A program made the position numbers and the translations under genes. A stretch of DNA of 64,000 nucleotides from a virus, in IMG/VR virus record IMGVR_UViG_3300033571_009591, positions 1-64,000 of that record; one strand, given 5' to 3'. Every line of letters begins with the position of its first letter. Position 1 is the stretch's first letter. Under the pieces are notes generated by a model that did no database searches, had not been told where the DNA came from, and was given only the letters and a program-made list of their open reading frames with translations. Of the stretch, positions 44,910 through 51,709 are shown piece by piece.

Positions 44910-45506
44910 ATGAATACAGTTCCTAATAAAACTGTCGAACAAATAATCAGCGTAGCCATTGCGGTTGTGTTGGTTTCTTGTTTCTCGAGTTATGTTCAAA
45001 CTTCGAGCGCAGATGTAGTAACAAATAAAGTAACGAAGGCTCAACTGGCTGAAGAGATTGCTGTACATGAACAAAAGATTAAAGAACTTCAACTCAAGAG
45101 GTTTGCAGAACAACGAACACCATTTACAGATGAAGAACTAGCCCAGATGCTTTACGCAGTTGGCTTCGAGGGCAAGGCTCTCCGAGTTGCTTGGGCAGTT
45201 GTAAAGAAAGAGTCCAACGGACGACCACTAGCCTTTAATGGCAACACCCGTACTGGCGATAGTTCATACGGTATCTTCCAAATCAACATGATTGGTGGAT
45301 TAGGCGTAGACCGCCGAGAAAAGTATGACTTAAAAACAAATAGAGAATTATTCGACCCTGTTGTTAATGCTGAGATTGCGCTTCACATGACGAACGAAGG
45401 TGAGAACTGGAGTTCTTGGAAAGTTGGAAGCGGGTATAATGGTAGAGATCAAGCCCGTTTCTTAGACTGGTACAAGAAATTTCCAGAAGGAGTAAACCTC
45501 TCATGA
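44910..45506 (+). CDS. Lytic transglycosylase-like lysis protein
   Basis: 198 residues from ATG 44910 (AAAGGAATACC). N-terminal membrane anchor (about 10-30), a coiled coil, then an SLT/lysozyme-like domain with catalytic Glu in VVKKESNGRPLAFN and SSYGIFQINMIGG. It cleaves glycan strands. ATGA overlap with the next gene. Confidence 0.85.
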   Translation: MNTVPNKTVEQIISVAIAVVLVSCFSSYVQTSSADVVTNKVTKAQLAEEIAVHEQKIKELQLKRFAEQRTPFTDEELAQMLYAVGFEGKALRVAWAVVKKESNGRPLAFNGNTRTGDSSYGIFQINMIGGLGVDRREKYDLKTNRELFDPVVNAEIALHMTNEGENWSSWKVGSGYNGRDQARFLDWYKKFPEGVNLS

Positions 45507-46009
45507 CTGAAGAAGTAAACCCAATTCAAGGTCAAGTAGTTCCGACACCCGCCGAGTGGGTTGCTGAGCCACGCCATGAAGAACCTGTGGTTCCCGTTGA
45601 GGAACCTAAGGTTGAAGAAGTAGTTGTTGTTGTTGAACCAACACCAGAAGTTGTTGTTGAACCAACGCCGCCAGCTGCCAAAGAGCCAGTAGCAAAAAGT
45701 AAAAATGAAGAGCCTGTTGCAGCGGCAGCTCCAGCTCATGGCTTAGATGAAAAAGTTGTTCATACATCAGCCTTGGTTTTCAAGTCTAATTCTCACAATT
45801 CTGTATCAGTTGGTTTGGTACAAGAACGCTTAGTTGAGATGGGATTTGTCGATGCCAGTTCAGACAAGTACGGATGGCTATGCGAAGGAACAATGAAAGC
45901 CCTCGCTGAGTTTGCTAACATAAGTGTGGAAGAAGTTAATCTCAAGGACGCTTCAGTCATTGAAGCGTTGTTTGCGGGTACACAAGTTAAGGTCATTGAC
46001 TGTAAGTAA
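45503..46009 (+). CDS. Peptidoglycan-binding protein with P/E/V linker
   Basis: 168 residues. An N-terminal Pro/Glu/Val-rich linker (VVPVEEPKVEEVVVVVEPTP) and a C-terminal peptidoglycan-binding-like domain (VGLVQERLVEMGFV...YGWLCEGTMKALAEF). The repeat AGCAAAAAGTAAAAA lies in frame (45691-45705) and encodes AKSKN. Coupled to the transglycosylase; probably anchors it to the wall. Confidence 0.8.
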   Translation: MTEEVNPIQGQVVPTPAEWVAEPRHEEPVVPVEEPKVEEVVVVVEPTPEVVVEPTPPAAKEPVAKSKNEEPVAAAAPAHGLDEKVVHTSALVFKSNSHNSVSVGLVQERLVEMGFVDASSDKYGWLCEGTMKALAEFANISVEEVNLKDASVIEALFAGTQVKVIDCK

Positions 46010-46018
46010 TTCATAATC

Positions 46019-46062
46019 AGCGTCCAGTCCCTCGTCTAAAATTGAGGGGCTGGGCGCTTTTT
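46019..46062 (+). terminator. Terminator whose U-run is a repeat copy
   Basis: AGCG-CCAG-CCCTC/GAGGG-CTGG-CGCT stem (46019-46058) runs into TTTTTACTTTTTGCT (46058-46072), so the inverted repeat supplies the U-run. Confidence 0.8.
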
Positions 46063-46107
46063 ACTTTTTGCTAAGCGCTTTCGTGTGGAACATGGAAGGA
46101 CGACACA

Positions 46108-46398
46108 ATGGCAAAGAAAACAATAACGGAAGATGAGCGTGAGAATGCTTTCCTAGAGAAGGCAAAGATGCTTATTGGTCGTGTAGTCGCGGTGTTCGCT
46201 GCGTCTGGATTGTCTGTAGTTGGTGCGGGTTCTCTCTTTGGTATCGAAGTGTGGAAGTCTATTGCGCTCGCTGGAGGTTTGGGTGTCGCTACTGTTGTAG
46301 AGGCTTTGTCCCGCGCCTATCTAGCGGACGGGAAACTTACTACCTCCGAGATTAACGATGCGTTTCGCTTAGTTGATAAGAAGAAGGCTGACGACTAA
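46108..46398 (+). CDS. Holin-like protein
   Basis: 96 residues. Two membrane segments (about 24-45 and 50-68), then SRAYLADGKLTTSEINDAFR, a phrase typical of holins beside actinophage lysins. Context (downstream of two wall-lytic genes) supports holin. Confidence 0.72.
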   Translation: MAKKTITEDERENAFLEKAKMLIGRVVAVFAASGLSVVGAGSLFGIEVWKSIALAGGLGVATVVEALSRAYLADGKLTTSEINDAFRLVDKKKADD

Positions 46399-46411
46399 TA
46401 CGGATTGTCAA

Positions 46412-46449
46412 AAAAGAAACCCCCTAGTTTTCACTAGGGGGTTTTCTTT
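46412..46449. terminator. Bidirectional terminator
   Basis: AAAGAAACCCCCTAG and CTAGGGGGTTTTCTTT: 8-bp core with A-run and T-run on both sides, between convergent genes at 46398 and 46457. Confidence 0.92.
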
Positions 46450-46456
46450 AATTAGT

Positions 46457-47080
46457 TTAGGAAGTTGCCCTGCGGTTAGAGGCTTTGATTTGCGTATAGA
46501 CACTAGAGCCACCATTTGAAGTCTTATACCCATACCGAACAAGTCTGAAGACAAGTCCCGAAGTGGTAACTCCAAGTAACTTACCGAGTCTGTACATAGA
46601 AACCCCATGTACTGTGTGCGCTTCGTTGAGCAAGTAGGAATACTCTTCGGCTTCAGCGCGGTAGCGCGGTGAGTTTGAGCGAACCTTCTCTGCTATTGGC
46701 TTGAGTTCTTTGAGCCTTGCTAGTAGTTCAGCGGGAGGCAAGGCATGAATAGTCAATGAAGACTTAGGCTCATGCTTTGGAACCTCTGGAATTACTAGAG
46801 TTGGAGGTACAGGCTCTGCGGTGTGCTTGCCTATAATAATTCTTACCATCTCATTTGATAGCCCTGCCGATTTAGCAATGCTGACATGTGTCCACCCTGC
46901 GTGTACTAGCGCAATGATGTAATCATTTCGCAAGTTTTTTAAGTTGCTTTTAGCCAATGCGGTGAAGTTGTTTGTAACCTCTTCAGGTAGTTGAACATTA
47001 GCAACCTTGTTCATGCCTGCGCGTTTGTAGTAGTTTTTACTTTTTGCTAACTGTGTTTCTTCGATTGTCGTTGTTGTCAT
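46457..47080 (-). CDS. HTH DNA-binding regulator, paralogue B
   Basis: 207 residues. N-terminal HTH (AGWTHVSIAKSAGLSNEMVR), linker, then VRSNSPRYRAEAEEYSYLLN and GVSMYRLGKLLGVTTSGLVF, closely matching the gene at 7536. An in-frame repeat copy (47034-47048) encodes LAKSKN near the N-terminus and AACTT-type repeat encodes VTNNF. AAAGGACA site. Likely a phage regulator of the adjacent control region. Confidence 0.78.
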   Translation of the reverse strand: MTTTTIEETQLAKSKNYYKRAGMNKVANVQLPEEVTNNFTALAKSNLKNLRNDYIIALVHAGWTHVSIAKSAGLSNEMVRIIIGKHTAEPVPPTLVIPEVPKHEPKSSLTIHALPPAELLARLKELKPIAEKVRSNSPRYRAEAEEYSYLLNEAHTVHGVSMYRLGKLLGVTTSGLVFRLVRYGYKTSNGGSSVYTQIKASNRRATS

Positions 47081-47101
47081 TTGTTATCTGTCCTTTGTCT
47101 T

Positions 47102-47434
47102 TTATAGTCCGAATAGTTTTCGTAGTTTGTTTGCGGTGGCTTCGTCAAGTCCAAGGGTTGAACCTTCTTCATCTACTCCACCCGTGAAGATTACATTTCC
47201 TTTAATTGAGTCTGTCTTTCCGAAAAACTCTTCCCATAAGTCTGTTGCTAGTGAGTTGAATGGTAAGCCGATTAGTTTGCCTTCTTCGTTACACCACATG
47301 GTAAGCGTTGGGTTTAGGTCTACGGCTTCTATCCATCCACCTACTGCTTCTTGAAGTTGCTTTAGTTGTGAACCCTGCTCTGCTAGGTCTACCTCCACCG
47401 CGACTCCATCTGTATTTAACTTAATTGCTAACAT
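47102..47434 (-). CDS. DUF3846 protein
   Basis: 110 residues. VGGWIEAVDLNPTLTMWCNE, GLPFNSLATDLWEEF and GNVIFTGGVDEEGSTLGL are the DUF3846 pattern, common in phages and plasmids, role unknown. Own promoter; GAGGGGCAG site. Confidence 0.88.
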   Translation of the reverse strand: MLAIKLNTDGVAVEVDLAEQGSQLKQLQEAVGGWIEAVDLNPTLTMWCNEEGKLIGLPFNSLATDLWEEFFGKTDSIKGNVIFTGGVDEEGSTLGLDEATANKLRKLFGL

Positions 47435-47468
47435 TTGTCTGCCCCTCTTTCTTTGTTGTTATGCCGTA

Positions 47469-47497
47469 AGTTTAGTACTAGTGTTTTCATTTGTCAA
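47469..47497 (-). promoter_or_regulatory. Promoter
   Basis: Minus strand TTGACA, 17 bp, TAAACT; drives 47434. Confidence 0.88.
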
Positions 47498-47509
47498 ACT
47501 ATCTTACAT

Positions 47510-47536
47510 AAGAAAACCCCCGCATTTCTGCGGGGG
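47510..47536 (-). terminator. Intrinsic terminator (minus)
   Basis: CCCCCGCA-gaaa-TGCGGGGG then TTTTCTT on the minus strand; ends the 47551 gene. Confidence 0.9.
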
Positions 47537-47550
47537 CTTGTCTGTGAGTT

Positions 47551-47718
47551 TTAGTTAGTTGCCCAGAAGTCTTCTACTGCGAAGTTCTCGACCTTACTCA
47601 CCTTGCGGTTTCGCTTGTTCATCTTGCGGTCTTGCTTGATTGTGTCAATTACGAAAGGTGAAGCGATTAGTAGGACACCTGTGAAGTAAGCGATAAATAC
47701 TGCTGTATCTGATGACAT
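47551..47718 (-). CDS. Small membrane protein
   Basis: 55 residues from ATG 47718 (AGGGGAAATAAA upstream). One membrane helix (about 5-24) and a basic tail (KQDRKMNKRNRK). Function unknown. Confidence 0.65.
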   Translation of the reverse strand: MSSDTAVFIAYFTGVLLIASPFVIDTIKQDRKMNKRNRKVSKVENFAVEDFWATN

Positions 47719-47762
47719 TTTATTTCCCCTGTTCTGTAAGCACCCCTTGTGCTTATGAGATA

Positions 47763-47790
47763 AGTTTATCAAACTGTAGGCTAGTGTCAA
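47763..47790 (-). promoter_or_regulatory. Promoter
   Basis: Minus strand TTGACA, 16 bp, TAAACT; drives 47718. A Crp-like site lies about 62 bp upstream of the expected start. Confidence 0.82.
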
Positions 47791-47810
47791 GTATTATCAA
47801 GCGTTTTCTT

Positions 47811-47826
47811 TGTGATGTCTGTCACA
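47811..47826. promoter_or_regulatory. Crp/GlxR-like site (perfect)
   Basis: TGTGATGTCTGTCACA, an exact TGTGA-N6-TCACA. Its centre is near -62 relative to the expected start of the promoter at 47763-47790, a classic activator position. Confidence 0.65.
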
Positions 47827-48441
47827 CAGATTGCTAGGCGATTACTAGATATCTGACCAATCACGACCAGTTACGACCAGTCATCTAGTAGAAGTTGTCT
47901 GTAGTTCATAGACCTACTACCTATCAGCCAAGACCTATGTTACTCATTAGTAACCTACTCACTAGTAACTTACTCATCTTTTAGGTTAGTTCTTATATTA
48001 GTTTTTAGGTTACTCCCCAGTAACTTACTTATTTTTTATGTCACTATTTAATAACTTGCCCCCTACTAAATTACCCACTAATAAATTATCTATTAGTAGT
48101 CATTTACTTGCCTACCCCCACCCACCAGTAGGCTACTCACTAGTAGATATTATTTCTCATAAGTTACTAATGAGTATTTTTTATATATTTTTTAAAATTC
48201 AATTTTTATCTTTTTTAGAAAAATTTAAAGTATTTAAATCTTAGTTGGCTATCGAAAAGGTAGAAGTCAGCAAAAAGTAAAATCTCCGGAAACGATTAAG
48301 AAACGCTCTAAAACTATGCAAAGCCGTCTCGCAGGCCAAAAGCAAAAAACGGTACTGTTCATATGTTTTAACGCTTCGTCCAATGCTTCCGCTGCTTCAA
48401 TATCCACTGTACGCCTTTGAAAAAGACTGTACGATAAGCCA
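47827..48441. promoter_or_regulatory. Control region II with TTACT-N4-AGTAA operators
   Basis: About 615 bp without a gene between leftward genes and the rightward virion operon. It holds tandem ACGACCAGT (47864-47882), GTTACTCATTAGTAAC (47939-47954), CTACTCACTAGTAAC (47955-47969), GTTACTCCCCAGTAAC (48009-48024), CTACTCACTAGTAG (48133-48146), GTTACTAATGAGTA (48173-48186), the last repeat-family copy (48269) and no clear gene. Probably a late-operon switch and/or origin. Confidence 0.65.
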
Positions 48442-48942
48442 GTGAAACATAGCCAGAAATTGCCAGACGACGAAGTTCGTTTTATTTCTGCCATGCCTCC
48501 AGAACTTATTCCAGGACGCCTCCGCGCCCTCTGGGAAGCAGGCTGGTCTCTGGGAGTTATTGCTAAATCCCTCAAACCTGTCCGCCCAAAGTCCACAGTT
48601 CATTTCTGGGTTAAAAACGCCGCTAATCAGGAGCAAACACGAACAATTCCCTCTCCTCCAGCTAAATCTTTAACTTCTTCCGCTCCGCTTGCCTCTTCTC
48701 CTCGTATGCGTAGCATCTCTCCAGAGGTTCCTCTTGATATGGTCGCTCATATTGGCCAGTTGGCAGAGTTGTCGAAACGTTACAGGTCTAAAACTCCTTC
48801 CTCTAGTCCCCTAGCGCAGGCAAATAGAGAACTTACAGAGATTGCCCTAGACCTTTATCACCGAGGAGTCCCCGCAGCCTCTATTGCTCAGGCCGCAGGA
48901 GTTACTTATCGTGCTATGGCAAGGAGGATTGCTAATGGCTAA
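48442..48942 (+). CDS. HTH protein, candidate small terminase (paralogue C)
   Basis: 166 residues, GTG start. N-terminal HTH (LRALWEAGWSLGVIAKSLKP, RPKSTVHFWVKNA), Pro/Ser linker, then YRSKTPSSSPLAQANRELTE and a second HTH ending GVTYRAMARRIA. The layout matches the regulators at 7536 and 46457 but the position, first in the virion operon, suggests a DNA-packaging role. Similar proteins stand near terminase/portal genes in actinophages. Confidence 0.6.
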   Translation: MKHSQKLPDDEVRFISAMPPELIPGRLRALWEAGWSLGVIAKSLKPVRPKSTVHFWVKNAANQEQTRTIPSPPAKSLTSSAPLASSPRMRSISPEVPLDMVAHIGQLAELSKRYRSKTPSSSPLAQANRELTEIALDLYHRGVPAASIAQAAGVTYRAMARRIANG

Positions 48943-49261
48943 GTCCGCGAGCAGTGAAGACCTTGTTGTAGCAGTCTGGGCTAATCCAAAGAAGCAAAAG
49001 GGACGCCCTAACGCCCGCACCCTTGAGACTCTTATCTCTGAGTCATCAATTCATCCTATTGCGATGTCTTTAGCCTCTTTGAAAGCAATTCAATCTTGGA
49101 AAAGCTGTCCAGTAGCAACAACTTCTATAGAAATAGACTTTTTGTTGACTCCAGAGATATCTAATAGAGAAAATCCTATTCTCATTCCGATATCTTTAGC
49201 CAAATCCTATCTGGGTTGGCAAGAATTCTATGTTTCACCGATACATGCGGAGAATAAGTGA
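48935..49261 (+). CDS. Conserved virion-operon hypothetical protein
   Basis: 108 residues from ATG 48935 with AGGAGG upstream; overlaps the HTH gene by 8 nt. No domain recognised. Confidence 0.65.
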   Translation: MAKSASSEDLVVAVWANPKKQKGRPNARTLETLISESSIHPIAMSLASLKAIQSWKSCPVATTSIEIDFLLTPEISNRENPILIPISLAKSYLGWQEFYVSPIHAENK

Positions 49262-49620
49262 GAATCAGAGCAGATGTTTTTCCAGCAGTGCTCACGATTG
49301 CTGACTCAGGCTCTCTAGAGGATATAAATGAACTACTTCCACGAGGTGGTGCGCCTAAGGGGGCTAGAAAGTTAGACAGATGTAGGATTATTGCTACCGA
49401 GGAAAAAATTATGGTTGTTGTTGACGACCCTTCTGGCCCAAAACTTATCTTTAGTGAAAATATAACCTTCTACTCTAAGGAAGAGAAGGTTCATAGGGTG
49501 ATTACCGAGTCTGGAAAGATGATTGCTTTCCGAAAAGACGAAAATTGCGGATGTGGCTCACGCCTACGCAGTTGGAGCCTATATGGAAGCATTTTAATGT
49601 CACAAACGGACGGAGAATGA
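49258..49620 (+). CDS. Conserved actinophage protein (GTG start)
   Basis: 120 residues. FPAVLTIADSGSLEDINELL, RGGAPKGARKLDR and DENCGCGSRLRSW are phrases I associate with a family located just before portal genes in actinophages. Function unknown. Coupled on both sides (GTGA and ATGA overlaps). Confidence 0.75.
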   Translation: MRIRADVFPAVLTIADSGSLEDINELLPRGGAPKGARKLDRCRIIATEEKIMVVVDDPSGPKLIFSENITFYSKEEKVHRVITESGKMIAFRKDENCGCGSRLRSWSLYGSILMSQTDGE

Positions 49621-49907
49621 TGACAACGCTAGAGTTTTTAATTATGGGATTGGCTACATACAGAATCACTAGGCTAATTATTCGTGATGAATTACTAGCA
49701 AGACCTCGTAATTTCTTCTGGAAGAAGTTCCCTCCAGAGAAGTCTTTACTAGGGTATCTTCTGACTTGCCCTTGGTGTATAAGCATTTGGGTCGCATCAA
49801 TTCTTCAGATATCTAGTATCATTAATCCAGAAGCCACGTATGTAGTCGAGATAATTTTTGCTCTATCTGCAATCGCTGGCCTGTTAACTGCACATGAAGA
49901 GCGGTAG
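49617..49907 (+). CDS. DUF1360 membrane protein
   Basis: 96 residues from ATG 49617. GLATYRITRLIIRDE...PRNFFWKKFP...LLTCPWCISIWVA is the DUF1360 signature, with two or three membrane helices. Common in actinophages; role unknown. Confidence 0.85.
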   Translation: MMTTLEFLIMGLATYRITRLIIRDELLARPRNFFWKKFPPEKSLLGYLLTCPWCISIWVASILQISSIINPEATYVVEIIFALSAIAGLLTAHEER

Positions 49908-49945
49908 CCCCTCATGTTCCGTAACAACGACGAGGAGTTAGATCA

Positions 49946-51709
49946 GTGAGCGTATTTAAGCGCAGCGAACCAAACAATGACTCTACCCCCGTCTCCGTGC
50001 CAAAAAAGAAATCTGCTCCTAAGAAAAAAAATCAGTCGAAGCAGACAACTCGTTCTCGCACACAATCTAGAATTCCTCAGGCTGCTCCGATAATTAGTGG
50101 AGCCGCATCTGTATTTTTATCTCAGTCAAATCAAGCTCAAGCAGTTCCATATAACCAACCTCGCTCTCTTACAGCAGCGGCGGTACAGGTAAAATTAAAT
50201 GACAAAGGTGAATCAGAGCAATTTAGAAATCGCCGCTCTGCTGCTTCAAGCGCGTGGCAAGCAGAAGCATGGGAATACTACGACGCAATTGGTGAAATCA
50301 AGTACGCATTCAATCTTGTTGCATCAGTTGTATCACGAATCAGAATTTTTCCAGCAGTAATTGATGATCCTTCTCAGGCTCCAACATCAGTACGTTCTTC
50401 AACAACTTTAGATAAACAACTATCTGCTGCAGCAGAGCGAGCACTTGCTCGTCTTGATTCTGCATACGGTGGACAAGCTGGACTCCTCCGAGATGCTGCA
50501 CTCAACCTCTCAGTGGCTGGCGAATGTTATCTAGTGCAGATGCCAGAGCGTAAGGGCTCAGGTATTCCAGAGTCTTGGGATATTCGTTCTGTAGATGAAG
50601 TAGTTATAGATGCTCGTGGCGGATACAACGTAGTAAGTCGCCGTGAGCAGACAACTGGTGGCGGAAATACAGGACCAGCAACTCATTTAGGTAACAGCGC
50701 ATTTGTTGGTCGCATCTGGCGCTCACATCCACGCTTTTCTGATGAATCAGATTCTTCAATACGCGGTCTTTTAGACCTTTGCGCAGAGCTACTTCTTCTT
50801 AACAGAACATTCCGTGCGACTGCTCGCTCTCGCTTAAATGCTGGCGCACTTTATCTTCCAGATGGTTTATCAGTTGCTGCACAAGGCGACCCAGATTATC
50901 CGTATGAAGATGGAGATGGTCAAACAGATCCTGGTTTCACAGCAGAAGAAGCAGAAGATGAGTTTGAAGATCAACTCATTGATGCGATGACAACTCCGAT
51001 TCGTGATGAAGAGTCTGCATCCGCTGTTGTTCCACTTATTATTCGCGGACCTGCTGAACTTGGCGACAAGATTAAGCAGTTTAAGTTCGAACGTTCATTT
51101 GACCCAGCACTTGCACAACGCGCAGACCGTGTTCTAGAACGCATCCTTCAGGGACTAGATGTTCCTAAGGATGTTGTTACAGGTCTTGCTAACGTTAAGT
51201 ATTCAAACGCTTTACAGATTGACGAAGGACTTTACAAAGCGCACATTGAGCCTTTGATGCTTCTTATTGTTGATGCTCTAACAATTGTTTACTTGCGTCC
51301 ATACTTAATTGCTCAAGGCTATTCACCTGCAGATGTTGACCGCATTGTTGTTTGGTATGACCCATCAGCAGTTGCTACTCGCAATGACCGCGCAACTGAT
51401 GCTGATGCTGGCTTTGATCGTGGCGCCGTTTCATACGAGACATGGCGTCGCGCTCATGGTTTCTCAAACGCAGATGCTCCTACATCAAACGAAATCGCAA
51501 TTCGTATGTTGTTCGAGAAGGGTGCAATCACCCCAGAACTTACAGAATCAATGCTTGCAACTGTTGCCCCAGAGATGATGGAAGCAGTTCGCAATGCTCA
51601 GCAAGCAGCATCTGTTGCTCCGCTTCCACCAGGGCTTGAAGATATTCTCAAGGGAGCTACAGCAACCCCTGAGGCACCAGCAGAGCCTGCTCCAGGAACA
51701 GAGCAATAA
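49946..51709 (+). CDS. Portal protein
   Basis: 587 residues. Basic Ser/Lys-rich N-terminus, then AWEYYDAIGEIKYAFNLVAS, an acidic insert, and the clip-like segment RADRVLERILQGLDVPKDVV, TGLANVKYSNALQIDEGLYK, typical of actinophage portals; length normal. It forms the dodecameric gate for DNA. GTG start after GAGGAG. A large terminase gene, normally just upstream, is absent here. Confidence 0.88.
   Translation: MSVFKRSEPNNDSTPVSVPKKKSAPKKKNQSKQTTRSRTQSRIPQAAPIISGAASVFLSQSNQAQAVPYNQPRSLTAAAVQVKLNDKGESEQFRNRRSAASSAWQAEAWEYYDAIGEIKYAFNLVASVVSRIRIFPAVIDDPSQAPTSVRSSTTLDKQLSAAAERALARLDSAYGGQAGLLRDAALNLSVAGECYLVQMPERKGSGIPESWDIRSVDEVVIDARGGYNVVSRREQTTGGGNTGPATHLGNSAFVGRIWRSHPRFSDESDSSIRGLLDLCAELLLLNRTFRATARSRLNAGALYLPDGLSVAAQGDPDYPYEDGDGQTDPGFTAEEAEDEFEDQLIDAMTTPIRDEESASAVVPLIIRGPAELGDKIKQFKFERSFDPALAQRADRVLERILQGLDVPKDVVTGLANVKYSNALQIDEGLYKAHIEPLMLLIVDALTIVYLRPYLIAQGYSPADVDRIVVWYDPSAVATRNDRATDADAGFDRGAVSYETWRRAHGFSNADAPTSNEIAIRMLFEKGAITPELTESMLATVAPEMMEAVRNAQQAASVAPLPPGLEDILKGATATPEAPAEPAPGTEQ

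Larger units (their letters stand above)
21545..47906. repeat. Dispersed AACTACAAACAACTT family
   Basis: Copies or near copies start at 21545, 21895, 21952, 22036, 22157, 23838, 23925, 34930, 35796, 35888, 39314, 41457, 42029, 42120, 46965 and 47892, in both orientations, nearly all intergenic and mostly 22-57 bp from an AGCAAAAAGTAAAAA copy. Confidence 0.85.
20327..48282. repeat. Dispersed AGCAAAAAGTAAAAA family
   Basis: Exact copies start at 20327, 21985, 23874, 26408, 31920, 32462, 32862, 34883, 37018, 38663, 41415, 43571, 45691 (plus strand) and 35836, 39266, 42071, 46058, 47034 (inverse). Variants: 22207, 24182, 24406, 30870, 33475, 38153, 40436, 43910, 48269. None were found at 1-20.3 kb or after 48.3 kb. 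Several copies form the stop/start junction TAG...ATG. Confidence 0.92.

Noticed and set aside
20327-48282. CRISPR array made of the AGCAAAAAGTAAAAA word
   Set aside because: Spacing is hundreds to thousands of bp, both orientations occur, and genes lie between copies; no cas genes were seen.
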